Below, piece by piece: positions 7,917 through 16,275 of a stretch of DNA of 64,000 nucleotides. The notes beneath the pieces are model-generated. The model made no database searches. It saw nothing but the letters and a program-made list of their open reading frames with translations, and was not told the DNA's origin. How positions within the stretch are numbered: position 1 is the first letter of the stretch; every line of letters begins with the position of its first letter. Source of the DNA: Paenibacillus andongensis (GTDB lineage Bacteria > Bacillota > Bacilli > Paenibacillales > NBRC-103111); contig NZ_CP104467.1 in assembly GCF_025369935.1 (NCBI RefSeq), forward strand, positions 1,069,001 to 1,133,000. The letters are read 5' to 3'. A program made the position numbers and the translations under genes.

Positions 7917-8624
7917 TTGAATCGCAGGAGGAGCCTGCTTATTAGTTTGGTTGCTGCGGTTATGGCGGGGTTGCTTGTGTATGGGGTGTATGTCATGCAA
8001 GTGAATCAGGTTGAGCTGCAGCAGACTGTTCAGGTGGCGGTTCCGAAGGATTTTATTCGGGCCGGTGTCTTGATTCGTGAGGATATGGTGGAATTTAGAA
8101 CTGTTCAGAAGGGCAGTTACACAGAAGGCATGATGACGAAGCTGACGGAAGTCGTTGGGCAGGAGACCTTGATACCGCTGGGTAAGCAGGAGCCTATTTT
8201 GAAATGGAAGGTGAATCGTTACCATTTGCTTCCCAATGAGCAGCAGGCTACTTTTCAAATTCCTAAGGAATATTTGCTGTCGGTTTCAAATGGTATTCGG
8301 GCCGGGGATCGGGTGCGCATTTATGTGTCTGGCGCTGATGGCAGCTCGCGCAGGCTTTTTGATGAGAAGGAAATTACGGTTGCTTCCGTGAAGTCCTCGG
8401 CGAATGTGGAGGTGGATAATCCGAAGAGTTCTAATCTGCTATCCAAGGTGGAGGGCGATAAGGAAAAGATGTATGCTTCCCGATTGGAAGCGAACGGGGC
8501 TATCGACCAGATTAACCTTAATTTAGCAGAGAGTGAGTGGCTTCAGATTGATCAATTATGCAGCTCGAAGAAAGCGAAGTTGGTCATCGCGTTCAGTTCC
8601 TCTTCAATTTTGGCAGGGGAATGA
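7917..8624 (+). CDS. cpaB: CpaB-like SAF-domain pilus assembly protein
   Basis: 235 residues from a TTG start preceded by GGGGGTGAGG. One N-terminal membrane helix (about residues 8-26) is followed by a SAF-like domain (VAVPKDFIRAGVLIREDMVEF), then a second domain with GIRAGDRVRIYVSG, the usual layout of CpaB/RcpC proteins. These are periplasmic or extracytoplasmic assembly factors of Flp/Tad pili. It opens the cluster that continues with TadZ, TadA, TadB and TadC. The protein is a little shorter than proteobacterial CpaB and lacks the secretin-linked features, as expected in a single-membrane organism. Confidence 0.75.
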   Translation: MNRRRSLLISLVAAVMAGLLVYGVYVMQVNQVELQQTVQVAVPKDFIRAGVLIREDMVEFRTVQKGSYTEGMMTKLTEVVGQETLIPLGKQEPILKWKVNRYHLLPNEQQATFQIPKEYLLSVSNGIRAGDRVRIYVSGADGSSRRLFDEKEITVASVKSSANVEVDNPKSSNLLSKVEGDKEKMYASRLEANGAIDQINLNLAESEWLQIDQLCSSKKAKLVIAFSSSSILAGE

Positions 8625-8731
8625 AGGGGGGGGTAAAGTGAAGTAAGGTGGAATGCCGGGGAAATGGTATCAGGTTGGCAGAAGAATGAAAGGCGTATGA
8701 GATCGGCGAAATATGGAAGGAGGTATGAAAT

Positions 8732-9967
8732 TTGCATATAGGACTGCTGTCATCGGATCAACGATTAATTGATGAGATAACGAATGTGGTATATACGAAG
8801 CCATTGAACTGGATGATCTGTTCGGATCCGGATGATTTACGTCGTAAATTAACGGAGATGCCTTACTCGCATACGATCATTTCGGATCGGGAGATGGATT
8901 TTGGGGATTTTGAAGAGTTCCTTTCGGAGTTACAGCAGCAGTATGTAGGTTTACAAATTATTGTTCTGCTCTCGAACTATCACGACGCTTCCATTAATGA
9001 AAAATATTTAAAGATGTGCAAGCTGATGAAGCTTGATTATGTTCAGCCAGGGCGCAGTACCGCTGTTATTGCTGACGATATTCGGGCTTGGGTTGATGGT
9101 TCTGGGGTAGATCACGCGAATCAACAATCGTCAGGAAAGTTAATTACTTTCATCGGCTCAACGCCGAATATAGGTACGACGTTAGCTTCATTTGGTGTAG
9201 CACACGCGCTAGCCCAAGAGACATCTATGAAAATCGGATATCTGTGTCTCAATTTAAAAAGCTCCAAACTTCATCGATATTTAGGTCGAGATGAGCATGT
9301 TTTTACGCTGGATGGTCTGAGAGCGGAGCTGAAGGCGCAAAGTCTCACACCGGAAAGGCTACAGCAGGTATGCGATAAGCCGAAAGAGGCACATGGGCTG
9401 CATATTCTCTATGGAAATATGCTTCGTGAGCAGGCGGAATTTTTTACGCCATCGGAGATTATTCATTTGTTGCGTGTGGCTAGGGGTACTTTTGATGTAT
9501 GTATCATCGAAGTGAGCGCTTATTGGGACAATGCGGCAACGGTTTGTGGACTGCTGGAAGCAGATAGCAAAATTGTCGTTACGACAGCGGATATTGCCCA
9601 TTTTCAAGAGGACTTTTCGAGGTGGATCAGGCAGGTTGGCGCTGTTTTTGGTCTTCAGCCGGATGGCTTTGAGTTAATGGCCGTTCAAACGGATCGACAT
9701 GCCAAGCATAGCGAGTTCACGATTAAAGATATTCGCAAGGAAACACAGCTGCATCTGATTGGTCAAGTATCCCGGCATGCTGATGCGCTTTCACGTTGTA
9801 ATCAAGGCAAACTGTTGGACATGTTCGTGCCGACCCACGCCATGCATGAGGAGGTTAAGGGGGTTTCTCGAAAATTCATTGATTACTATAAGCTGACAAG
9901 GAAGGTGAGTTTACGACAGGTAACATGGCTTCAGAAAATCATAACTGGCAGACGAGCTGCTACTTAA
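8732..9967 (+). CDS. tadZ: TadZ/CpaE-like protein with degenerate ATP-binding loop
   Basis: 411 residues from a TTG preceded by GGAAGGAGG. Residues 1-125 form a receiver-like domain. Residues about 133-390 form a MinD/ParA-like domain (LITFIGSTPNIGTTLASFGVAHALA). The P-loop reads GSTPNIGTT: the signature Lys and the Lys normally before the final Thr are both absent, so classical ATP hydrolysis is doubtful. In Tad systems TadZ localises the assembly machinery at the membrane. The position between the CpaB-like and TadA genes supports the assignment. Confidence 0.7.
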   Translation: MHIGLLSSDQRLIDEITNVVYTKPLNWMICSDPDDLRRKLTEMPYSHTIISDREMDFGDFEEFLSELQQQYVGLQIIVLLSNYHDASINEKYLKMCKLMKLDYVQPGRSTAVIADDIRAWVDGSGVDHANQQSSGKLITFIGSTPNIGTTLASFGVAHALAQETSMKIGYLCLNLKSSKLHRYLGRDEHVFTLDGLRAELKAQSLTPERLQQVCDKPKEAHGLHILYGNMLREQAEFFTPSEIIHLLRVARGTFDVCIIEVSAYWDNAATVCGLLEADSKIVVTTADIAHFQEDFSRWIRQVGAVFGLQPDGFELMAVQTDRHAKHSEFTIKDIRKETQLHLIGQVSRHADALSRCNQGKLLDMFVPTHAMHEEVKGVSRKFIDYYKLTRKVSLRQVTWLQKIITGRRAAT

Positions 9968-9992
9968 ATCAAGCAGGGAAGAGGTGAAGGGA

Positions 9993-11561
9993 TTGAGTGA
10001 GGAAAGGTTTTCAATCATTACATACATGCATGAACGCAAGAGTGAGAGCGCAGCGAGTGATTTGGCTTCAGGAGCTGAGCTGATAAAGAGAAGAAGATCC
10101 GATTATGGCTCGGTGAGACCTGGTTTTGGGGCAGTGCAGGGTGTGAGATCACTGGGCTCTTTGGGGGAAGATGACGATGGCGAGGGAAGTCCAAAGTCAA
10201 ATGTAGGTATTGGGGCTGTCGGTGCAGAAAAACCTGAACAGCAGATGCAAGGGGATGCTCTTTTTAACCAATGGGTACAGGATATTCGAAGTGAACTCGT
10301 TACGATGAAGGGCAGGACGGAGGCCGAAAAGCAGTCGTATAACGAGACCTTGAATCGTGCGATTCTTGGTTATGAGGAGGATCGAGGTAAGCTTCTTGCG
10401 ATTATCCATGATCTGGTTTCAAAAAGAAGGCTATCGGATGTACCTCCGAGGACGAGTGGTTACACGACTTTGCCTGAAGCTATTTTTGCAGAGATTATTG
10501 GGCTTAACGTTCTTGAACTAGTACTCAAACATAAGGAAGGACTTGAAGAAATTCAGGTCGTGGGGAGACAGATTTTTGAAGTGCGTGGCGGGATGGCCAT
10601 GCCGTCTGCTTATACGCTGCCTTCTGTGCGTGAACTAGAGAGGATTCAGCAGAATTTAGTTCTTTTTAATAATGACACTTTGAATCCCAGGAAGCGATGG
10701 GCAGAGGTCGTTCTTCGGGACGGATCCCGCGTTACGATGACTGGTTTCGGGTTCACGGCTGAACCGACCTTAACGATTCGTTTTTACACGATTAAACGGT
10801 TTGATTTGGCGTCACTTGCCACTGCAGAACTAGCCACGATGGATAAAAGGATGGAGAAGCTGATTCTGTGCCTGATCCGATCTTATTTTAATATGGTGGT
10901 TATAGGCCCGACAAACTCGGGAAAGACGAATTTAATCAAAGCGATAATTGCCGAAATGGACGATAATGAACGAATTATTACGATCGAATCGAGATTCGAG
11001 TTGAATTTAAAGCGCGATTTTCCGCATAAAAATATCGTTGAATACGAAATTGACGAGGAAGATCATCGGCATTCCGGGCAGCAAGCTTTTAAACTAGCAT
11101 TGAGGCAATCGCCAAAACGCATTTGTCATGCTGAAATTCGGGATGATGATGCCAACCTTTATGTGAGAGCTTGTACACGAGGTCACGAGGGCAGTATTAC
11201 TTCGGTTCATGTGAGTGAATTAGAGGATGTGCCTGATGCGATTACAGATATGTGTATGCTCGATGGCAGGGGGATGAATCCACTTCGTCTAACGAAACGG
11301 ATTACAGAGTTTGTGACACAAATCGGAATAGAGATGGCTGTCGTTGATGGAAAAAGAAAGATTGTGCGAATCGTCGAATATCGTTATGAAAATGAGGAGG
11401 TTTGCGTCACGGATCTCGCAGTTTATGACAAGTCGACAGAGGAATGGACATTTCCCGGGAAATTGTCGCATCATGCATCGCGGAAAATAGCTAAGAACGA
11501 CAAAGAGGGGTTTGCTTTGTTGACGGAACTTGGTTTTATTGAGAAAGAAGGCGAGTCTTAG
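9993..11561 (+). CDS. tadA: TadA/CpaF secretion ATPase
   Basis: About 522 residues from TTG 9993, chosen because GAGGTG lies 6 bases upstream; GTG 9984 in the same frame is an alternative. The first 150 residues are Ser/Glu-rich and variable. The C-terminal part is a VirB11/CpaF-type ATPase: Walker A GPTNSGKTN (Lys near residue 311), an Asp box around ITIESRFEL, a Walker B-like segment AEIRDDDANLYVRACTRGHEG, and the His box SVHVSE. It would power pilin polymerisation at the inner face of the membrane. The family's Walker B usually reads GEVRG; RDDD here is a divergence worth noting. Confidence 0.85.
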   Translation: MSEERFSIITYMHERKSESAASDLASGAELIKRRRSDYGSVRPGFGAVQGVRSLGSLGEDDDGEGSPKSNVGIGAVGAEKPEQQMQGDALFNQWVQDIRSELVTMKGRTEAEKQSYNETLNRAILGYEEDRGKLLAIIHDLVSKRRLSDVPPRTSGYTTLPEAIFAEIIGLNVLELVLKHKEGLEEIQVVGRQIFEVRGGMAMPSAYTLPSVRELERIQQNLVLFNNDTLNPRKRWAEVVLRDGSRVTMTGFGFTAEPTLTIRFYTIKRFDLASLATAELATMDKRMEKLILCLIRSYFNMVVIGPTNSGKTNLIKAIIAEMDDNERIITIESRFELNLKRDFPHKNIVEYEIDEEDHRHSGQQAFKLALRQSPKRICHAEIRDDDANLYVRACTRGHEGSITSVHVSELEDVPDAITDMCMLDGRGMNPLRLTKRITEFVTQIGIEMAVVDGKRKIVRIVEYRYENEEVCVTDLAVYDKSTEEWTFPGKLSHHASRKIAKNDKEGFALLTELGFIEKEGES

Positions 11562-11563
11562 CC

Positions 11564-12496
11564 ATGATTTTCGCCAAATATGTCTTTCTCTTGTTGTTAT
11601 TCGTTCTAGTTTTTGTACTTATTCAATCGCTTTTACACGTAATTATCCGACAACGTAAAGCCAGATATAGGCTGCATTATGTCAAAACCTCCACGTTCAT
11701 CGCTAGATTCAGCGAATATTTGGGAAATAAGAGCTCTTTATTTAAGCATATAAAGGAAATGATGGAATCCGTCGAATCCAAAATGAGCATGAGAGGTATT
11801 ATGACAGTCAGTTTCGTATTGTTTTTGGTAGGATTGTTGGCGGGGACGTTGTTTTTTCAGACGTTAAAAGGGGTCGTTATTGTCACTTCGATCTGTGTTT
11901 CACTTCCTTATATGCTGCTTCGGTTGAAGCTGGTCAGTGTTAGATTGCAAACCCGTCTGGAGTTCCTTCCCGCCGTTGAAGTGTTCTATCAGTACTATAT
12001 GGTCGATCCAAATAAAAATATGAAAATGGCTCTTAAATATTGTTTAGAAGAAAATCGCATTCTTTATCCGATCAAGCCCGTATTCGAGCAATTATATCGT
12101 AACCTCATGACGCAAAGGGATACGGAGGAGAGCTTGCGCATTTTCTCACTCACTTTGGGACATACTTGGGCCGATTATTTCGTCGGTGTCATGCGTGTTG
12201 CGTTGACGGAAGGGAGCTTTGTCGGAGAAAGCTTAAAAGAGTTGATTGTCGATATGCGGAAAGCGCAGCGTTTCGATCAGTTGGAAAGAAATCGACTCTT
12301 GGAGATACGTATTGCTAATTTTACGCCGATATTATTTCTTGCTTTATTCTTATTTATTAATTTCAAGGTAAACACAGAGAACGCTTATTTGTATTATATG
12401 GTTGACCCTGGCGGGCGAAACATGATTCTGGATGCGCTTCTGCTCATTTTTGTCTCGTTTTTAATGGGCATGTACTTATCTATGCGAAGAATGTGA
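11564..12496 (+). CDS. tadB: TadB-like pilus assembly membrane protein
   Basis: 310 residues, starting 2 bases after the tadA stop. One N-terminal membrane helix, a central pair (about residues 80-125) and a C-terminal pair enclose a cytoplasmic T2SSF-like domain (FLPAVEVFYQYY, VMRVALTEGSFVGESLKEL). TadB forms the platform in the membrane through which the pilus is built, together with TadC. Sequence is divergent from the proteobacterial form but length, topology and position fit. Confidence 0.7.
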   Translation: MIFAKYVFLLLLFVLVFVLIQSLLHVIIRQRKARYRLHYVKTSTFIARFSEYLGNKSSLFKHIKEMMESVESKMSMRGIMTVSFVLFLVGLLAGTLFFQTLKGVVIVTSICVSLPYMLLRLKLVSVRLQTRLEFLPAVEVFYQYYMVDPNKNMKMALKYCLEENRILYPIKPVFEQLYRNLMTQRDTEESLRIFSLTLGHTWADYFVGVMRVALTEGSFVGESLKELIVDMRKAQRFDQLERNRLLEIRIANFTPILFLALFLFINFKVNTENAYLYYMVDPGGRNMILDALLLIFVSFLMGMYLSMRRM

Positions 12497-12509
12497 GGGA
12501 TTTGCTTCC

Positions 12510-13409
12510 GTGATTATTGAAAGCACACAACTGGCAATGCTGCAGATGGTCTCTAATTTGCTGCTCTTTCTACTTTTCATGACCGTTTTTTATCAATTTT
12601 TCATGCAAATGCCTGCACGTAAGAAGAGATGGAGATCACTTCATGTCAAAAGAGCACTGCAAGAAACAAAACTTCCTACATGGATGTTTTCCTGCTTAGG
12701 TATGAGTGCAAAAATCGTGGAGGAAAAGCGTCAACTGCTGTTGGGGTGCGGGATTTGGATGAACGCTAACCTTTATGAAGGTGTGAGACGGATTGGAATG
12801 GGTGGCGCACTTATGCTCGGTGCTGTTGGGTACTTGGCTCTAAAGCATCCGATGCTAACTTTGAATATCCAGCCGGTTTATGTCATGGCGGGGACGGCTA
12901 GTCTACTCATTTTTCTGTTTTTTGACAAAAAGGTGCTGGCTCAATTAAGGGTAAAACGAGCCCATCGAATCGTCCGAGAGATTTACGTGATTAGTCACCA
13001 TCTTCTCTATTACAACGATTCTGGGCTGAATTTACATGCCAAGCTATCTCTATGTGTTTCCCAAACGCGTTTCATCCGGTCGCACTTTCAATTGATGTTG
13101 AATGAATGGTATCAAGGCTCAGAAGAGGCGATTAGCCATTTTAAAATCAGACTAGGGACAGACGAAGCGCACAGCTTTGGGGAAACGCTGAATGCTTTGA
13201 GGCTGAATGAACATGGCAGCTATTACGAGTTATTAAAGCAAAGAATTCAGGACTACAAAGAAAAAATGGAACTCGTTCGAGATAGTAAAAAAGAAACCGT
13301 GTCTTATCTTTTATTTGTATTAGCAGGACTGCCGATTTTGAACACATTTCGGGTATTCATGTACCCGTGGATTGCGGAAGGCCAACGACTATTTAATGCG
13401 ATTAACTAA
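12510..13409 (+). CDS. tadC: TadC-like pilus assembly membrane protein
   Basis: 299 residues from a GTG preceded by GAGGGA. Membrane helices lie near residues 10-30, 95-140 and 270-290. A T2SSF-like cytoplasmic loop (AHRIVREIYVISHHLLYYNDSG...LNALRLNEHGSYYELLKQRIQDY) lies between them. It is the second platform protein. No prepilin peptidase (TadV/CpaA) gene is present next to it. The assignment depends mainly on order after TadB and on topology. Confidence 0.6.
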   Translation: MIIESTQLAMLQMVSNLLLFLLFMTVFYQFFMQMPARKKRWRSLHVKRALQETKLPTWMFSCLGMSAKIVEEKRQLLLGCGIWMNANLYEGVRRIGMGGALMLGAVGYLALKHPMLTLNIQPVYVMAGTASLLIFLFFDKKVLAQLRVKRAHRIVREIYVISHHLLYYNDSGLNLHAKLSLCVSQTRFIRSHFQLMLNEWYQGSEEAISHFKIRLGTDEAHSFGETLNALRLNEHGSYYELLKQRIQDYKEKMELVRDSKKETVSYLLFVLAGLPILNTFRVFMYPWIAEGQRLFNAIN

Positions 13410-13424
13410 TGGAAGAGGGACGTT

Positions 13425-13574
13425 ATGAGAAATATTTTGATCACAGTTATGATGCTAATTGTTGTGGCATTGCTTTTTACATCGATTATTAATGATGGGT
13501 CGACAGGAATAAGACGGAATATTTCGACGCACGGAACGCAGGCAAATACGGATATTACAGCATTAAGGCCGTAA
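13425..13574 (+). CDS. Tiny membrane peptide 1, candidate pilin-like subunit
   Basis: 49 residues, ATG 13425 preceded by GGAAGAGGGA. A hydrophobic N-terminal helix (ILITVMMLIVVALLFTSII) is followed by a polar tail NDGSTGIRRNISTHGTQ. It is paralogous to the next small gene at 13591: both start MR-(N/S)-ILxTVM, have a GSTGxR motif right after the helix and end in Pro. Position after tadC, where Flp pilin or TadE-type genes usually sit, suggests a structural subunit. No classical prepilin cleavage site (G|xxxxE) is visible, so this is a hypothesis. Confidence 0.6.
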   Translation: MRNILITVMMLIVVALLFTSIINDGSTGIRRNISTHGTQANTDITALRP

Positions 13575-13590
13575 GGATGGAAGAATTACA

Positions 13591-13737
13591 GTGAGATCGA
13601 TTCTCGTTACGGTGATGTTGATTATGGTGGTGATTGTCATATATAACGGTGTGGTTGGTGGCAGCACAGGGACTCGGAAGCAAGTAAGCAACAGCGGGGC
13701 AAGGATCAATGGGACGATTGAACGGATTAATCCATGA
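13591..13737 (+). CDS. Tiny membrane peptide 2, paralogue of the preceding gene
   Basis: 48 residues from GTG 13591. Hydrophobic helix ILVTVMLIMVVIVIYNGVV, then GGSTGTRKQVSNSGARIN. It aligns with the 13425 product without large gaps from the helix to the terminal Pro. Its stop overlaps the next start (ATGA at 13734). Tandem duplication plus tight spacing argue that both are real genes of the Tad operon. Function is unknown; a minor or major pilin-like subunit, or a small assembly factor, are the options. Confidence 0.6.
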   Translation: MRSILVTVMLIMVVIVIYNGVVGGSTGTRKQVSNSGARINGTIERINP

Positions 13738-14159
13738 AGCAGATATTGGTGTTTATCTTATTTGCGACTATGGTTTGTTGGTTTATGTTTGCGCCGGTGT
13801 ATAAGCATGTCATTATTGTTCGGCAGGCTGTTTTGCAAAAAGAAGTCGATTATTTGCTTGAAATCGGTGCTAATGGCAGGCACGGGTATATTAATAACAC
13901 GATGATTCAGGAATCAAAGGATCGGATGGCAGAAAGAGGCTTCATTCCGGGAGATCTCGTTTATACGGTAAACACGACAACAGGGGTTGGGGGAATGGAT
14001 CCAGGAATGCCCGTTTGGCGAGGAACAGGATTGAGTTTGAAGATGACGTACCCGTATCATCGACTTTTTGTCATTGATCAGCTTGTCGGAATTACGTTTC
14101 CTTCCGGATCGGATCGGATGGGGGCAACAGGCATGAAGATGAGCGAGTATGTGCCTTAA
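13734..14159 (+). CDS. Minor-pilin-like protein of the Tad cluster
   Basis: 141 residues, start overlapping the stop of the tiny peptide gene. One N-terminal membrane helix (ILVFILFATMVCWFMFAPVYKHVII) leads into a coil with a long helix (RQAVLQKEVDYLLEIG) and a compact C-terminal domain. This is the layout of TadE/TadF-type pseudopilins, though no family motif is clear. The segment MTYPYHRLFVIDQLVG in the C-terminal half looks conserved-type beta structure. Likely exported and part of the pilus tip or assembly complex (inference). Confidence 0.5.
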   Translation: MKQILVFILFATMVCWFMFAPVYKHVIIVRQAVLQKEVDYLLEIGANGRHGYINNTMIQESKDRMAERGFIPGDLVYTVNTTTGVGGMDPGMPVWRGTGLSLKMTYPYHRLFVIDQLVGITFPSGSDRMGATGMKMSEYVP

Positions 14160-14176
14160 GGGCCAGAGGTGATGTC

Positions 14177-14659
14177 TTGTATAAACTGCTTTTGATCGTC
14201 TTGATGAGTGTCGTTTTTATGTCGCTGTATGGACTGCAAACGGATGAAGAATTAGCGATGCATACGCTTTTTCACGGAAAGCATGCATTGAATAACTCGG
14301 TGCATGCGGCGGCTCAGCAAAGTGATCAAGTAAAGCTGGCAAGCGGTATTCACAGTATTGATGAGACGAAGGCTAGAGAAGTAGCCATGCAATATTTGCA
14401 AGCGAATTTAAGATTGAATACGTCGAATGATCCGCTCCCGAATACGTTTTTGCGCAGTAGGGTTGTGGTGGACTTGTTTAAGATTATTAATGATAATGAG
14501 GTATTTCCTTATACGTATGTGAATGCGGGAAATGGCTACACCGTAACGCTGGATCGGCCTGGTGTGATTATGTTTATTCGCTTGGAGTTTCCGCGGACTT
14601 ATATGGTTTTGCAGCCGATTACTTGGACGATTAAGTCTTCAGCGGAGATGGTATTTTGA
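14177..14659 (+). CDS. Second minor-pilin-like protein of the Tad cluster
   Basis: 160 residues from TTG 14177, preceded by AGAGGTGATG. One N-terminal hydrophobic segment (LLLIVLMSVVFMSLYGL) is followed by HxLFHGKHALNNSVHAAAQQ, which resembles the helical extension seen in pseudopilin and TadE-like proteins, then a soluble domain. It closes the gene cluster; the next gene is an unrelated peptidase with different base composition. No family is firmly recognised. Confidence 0.5.
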   Translation: MYKLLLIVLMSVVFMSLYGLQTDEELAMHTLFHGKHALNNSVHAAAQQSDQVKLASGIHSIDETKAREVAMQYLQANLRLNTSNDPLPNTFLRSRVVVDLFKIINDNEVFPYTYVNAGNGYTVTLDRPGVIMFIRLEFPRTYMVLQPITWTIKSSAEMVF

Positions 14660-14721
14660 CTACATATGTAAGTATAATGAGAGGGTGAGGTGTGAATTCA
14701 GGGTTACGAGGAGAGATACAT

Positions 14722-15909
14722 ATGACTATTTTTCAGCAACGACAGCAGGCGCTGCAGCGTGAGATGACCCGGCGAGGTTGGTCGGGCTTCTTGGTCACGA
14801 ACAACGTCGATATATATTACTACTGCGGATCGATGCAGACGGGGTATTTGTTTATTCCGGCGGAGGGAGACGCGCTTTACCTCGTACGCCGAAGTTTGGT
14901 CCGAGCGGAGGAGGAAGCGTCAGCGGACGTGGAAGCGCTGGGGTCTTTGAAGACGCTGGGTGAGCGTCTTCGCGCGCGCTGCGCGGGTGCGGGTGGATCC
15001 GCGGCTTCGCCGCTGCGGATGGGGACTGAGCTGGACGTGTTACCCGTCCAGCTGTATTTGCGGCTGCAGGCCGCGCTGCCCGGCGCTGTCTGGGAGGACG
15101 GCTCGCTGCTCGTGCGCGAGCAGCGGATGATCAAATCGCCGGACGAAGTCACGGCGATCAGGGCGGCTGCGCGCGTCGTCGACGCAGCGCTGGAAGCGGT
15201 CATCCCCCACATTCGTGAGGGGATGGCGGAGTTGGAGCTGATGGCGCTCATCGAGCATCAGCTCCGGCTGCGCGGGCACCAAGGGCTGATGCGCATGCGC
15301 GCGTACAATTCCGAGTTGATAACCGGAATGGTAGCGGCAGGCGCGGCGGCAGCGGTGCCCACTTATTTTGACGGGCCGGCCGGGGGCACGGGGCTTCACC
15401 CGTCCAGCCCGCAAAGCTCAGGCCGCGCGCTGATAGGGCGCGGCGAACCGATTCTCGTCGATATCGGCTGCTCGATCGACGGCTATCTGATCGATCAGAC
15501 GCGTACGCTCGTGATCGGCGATCTAGACCCTGAGCTGCAGAGTGCCTACGACGTGGCGGAGCAGGTGCTCCGCGTCACGGAAGCCAGGCTTCAGCCTGGC
15601 GTTATCGCCGAGCATCTGTATTTGCTCGCGCTGGATCAAGTGCAAGAAGCGGGGCTAAGCGCCCACTTCATGGGGTACGGCGCCGACCAAGTGAAGTTCC
15701 TTGGTCATGGCATCGGGCTCGAAATCGACGAACTGCCCGTTCTCGCCAAAGGCTTCAAATACCCGCTGGCGCCTGGCATGGTCATCGCGATCGAACCCAA
15801 ATTCACCTTCCCCGGTCGCGGGGTGGTTGGTATTGAGGATACGTATTTGATTACGGATACGGGGTACGAAAAGCTGACGATTTCCCGTGATGGAATACTT
15901 CGGATATAA
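14722..15909 (+). CDS. M24-family aminopeptidase/prolidase (Xaa-Pro peptidase-like)
   Basis: 395 residues from ATG 14722, which has AGGAGAG upstream; an in-frame GTG at 14692 lacks a site. A creatinase-like N-terminal domain is followed by the pita-bread domain. Metal ligands are visible in order: Asp in VDIGCSIDGYLIDQTRT (two Asp), His in LGHGIGLEIDE, Glu in AIEPKF and Glu in GIEDTY. The enzyme would cut an N-terminal residue before proline, or act on a dipeptide, in the cytosol. Codon use is markedly GC-rich compared with the Tad genes before it, suggesting a different history. Confidence 0.85.
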   Translation: MTIFQQRQQALQREMTRRGWSGFLVTNNVDIYYYCGSMQTGYLFIPAEGDALYLVRRSLVRAEEEASADVEALGSLKTLGERLRARCAGAGGSAASPLRMGTELDVLPVQLYLRLQAALPGAVWEDGSLLVREQRMIKSPDEVTAIRAAARVVDAALEAVIPHIREGMAELELMALIEHQLRLRGHQGLMRMRAYNSELITGMVAAGAAAAVPTYFDGPAGGTGLHPSSPQSSGRALIGRGEPILVDIGCSIDGYLIDQTRTLVIGDLDPELQSAYDVAEQVLRVTEARLQPGVIAEHLYLLALDQVQEAGLSAHFMGYGADQVKFLGHGIGLEIDELPVLAKGFKYPLAPGMVIAIEPKFTFPGRGVVGIEDTYLITDTGYEKLTISRDGILRI

Positions 15910-16226
15910 GGAACGCCATATATTTTACATAGAATTACAGGTTCAGCGGTAATGTGCTAAGGATGATTGTGGCGTATGCAGGCGGATGGTGTCTACTCAA
16001 AGCTTGGTACATTTTACAGCCTGAAAGGGAACGAGGATTCGCTATTTTATGAATATGCGCTAAAAATGGCGTTGGGCGGAACGAGGAGGCGCTATGTGTT
16101 AGGAAATGATATCAATCATGCCTGAAACAGCAAAATAGCGCATCTACGTTCCTCCAAAATGGGTTTTGGCTTGATTTTAACTAAATTAACGCCTCTACGT
16201 TCCGTTGGAGGACTCATATATTATTG
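15910..16226. other. Intergenic region carrying REP-like repeats
   Basis: 317 bases between the M24 gene and the terminator of clpP, with no credible gene. Most of it is occupied by the four REP-like repeats listed separately. Confidence 0.6.
16027..16208. repeat. REP-like set of four short repeats, two direct and two inverted
   Basis: A motif near GGAACGAGGAGGCGCTATTTT occurs at 16027-16051 and 16077-16098 on the plus strand. It recurs at 16131-16155 and 16186-16208 on the minus strand (as GGAACGTAGATGCGCTATTTT and GGAACGTAGAGGCG). The pairs can fold into a large hairpin. This is the usual form of bacterial repetitive extragenic palindromes. Confidence 0.55.
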
Positions 16227-16255
16227 AAAAACCCTAGCCAGTGGCTAGGGTTTTT
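16227..16255. terminator. Bidirectional terminator hairpin
   Basis: AAAAACCCTAGCC pairs with GGCTAGGGTTTTT around the loop AGT. A-run and T-run on both sides make it usable for the M24 gene on the plus strand and clpP on the minus strand. Confidence 0.8.
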
Positions 16256-16275
16256 CATCTTTATTAGATGAACAT

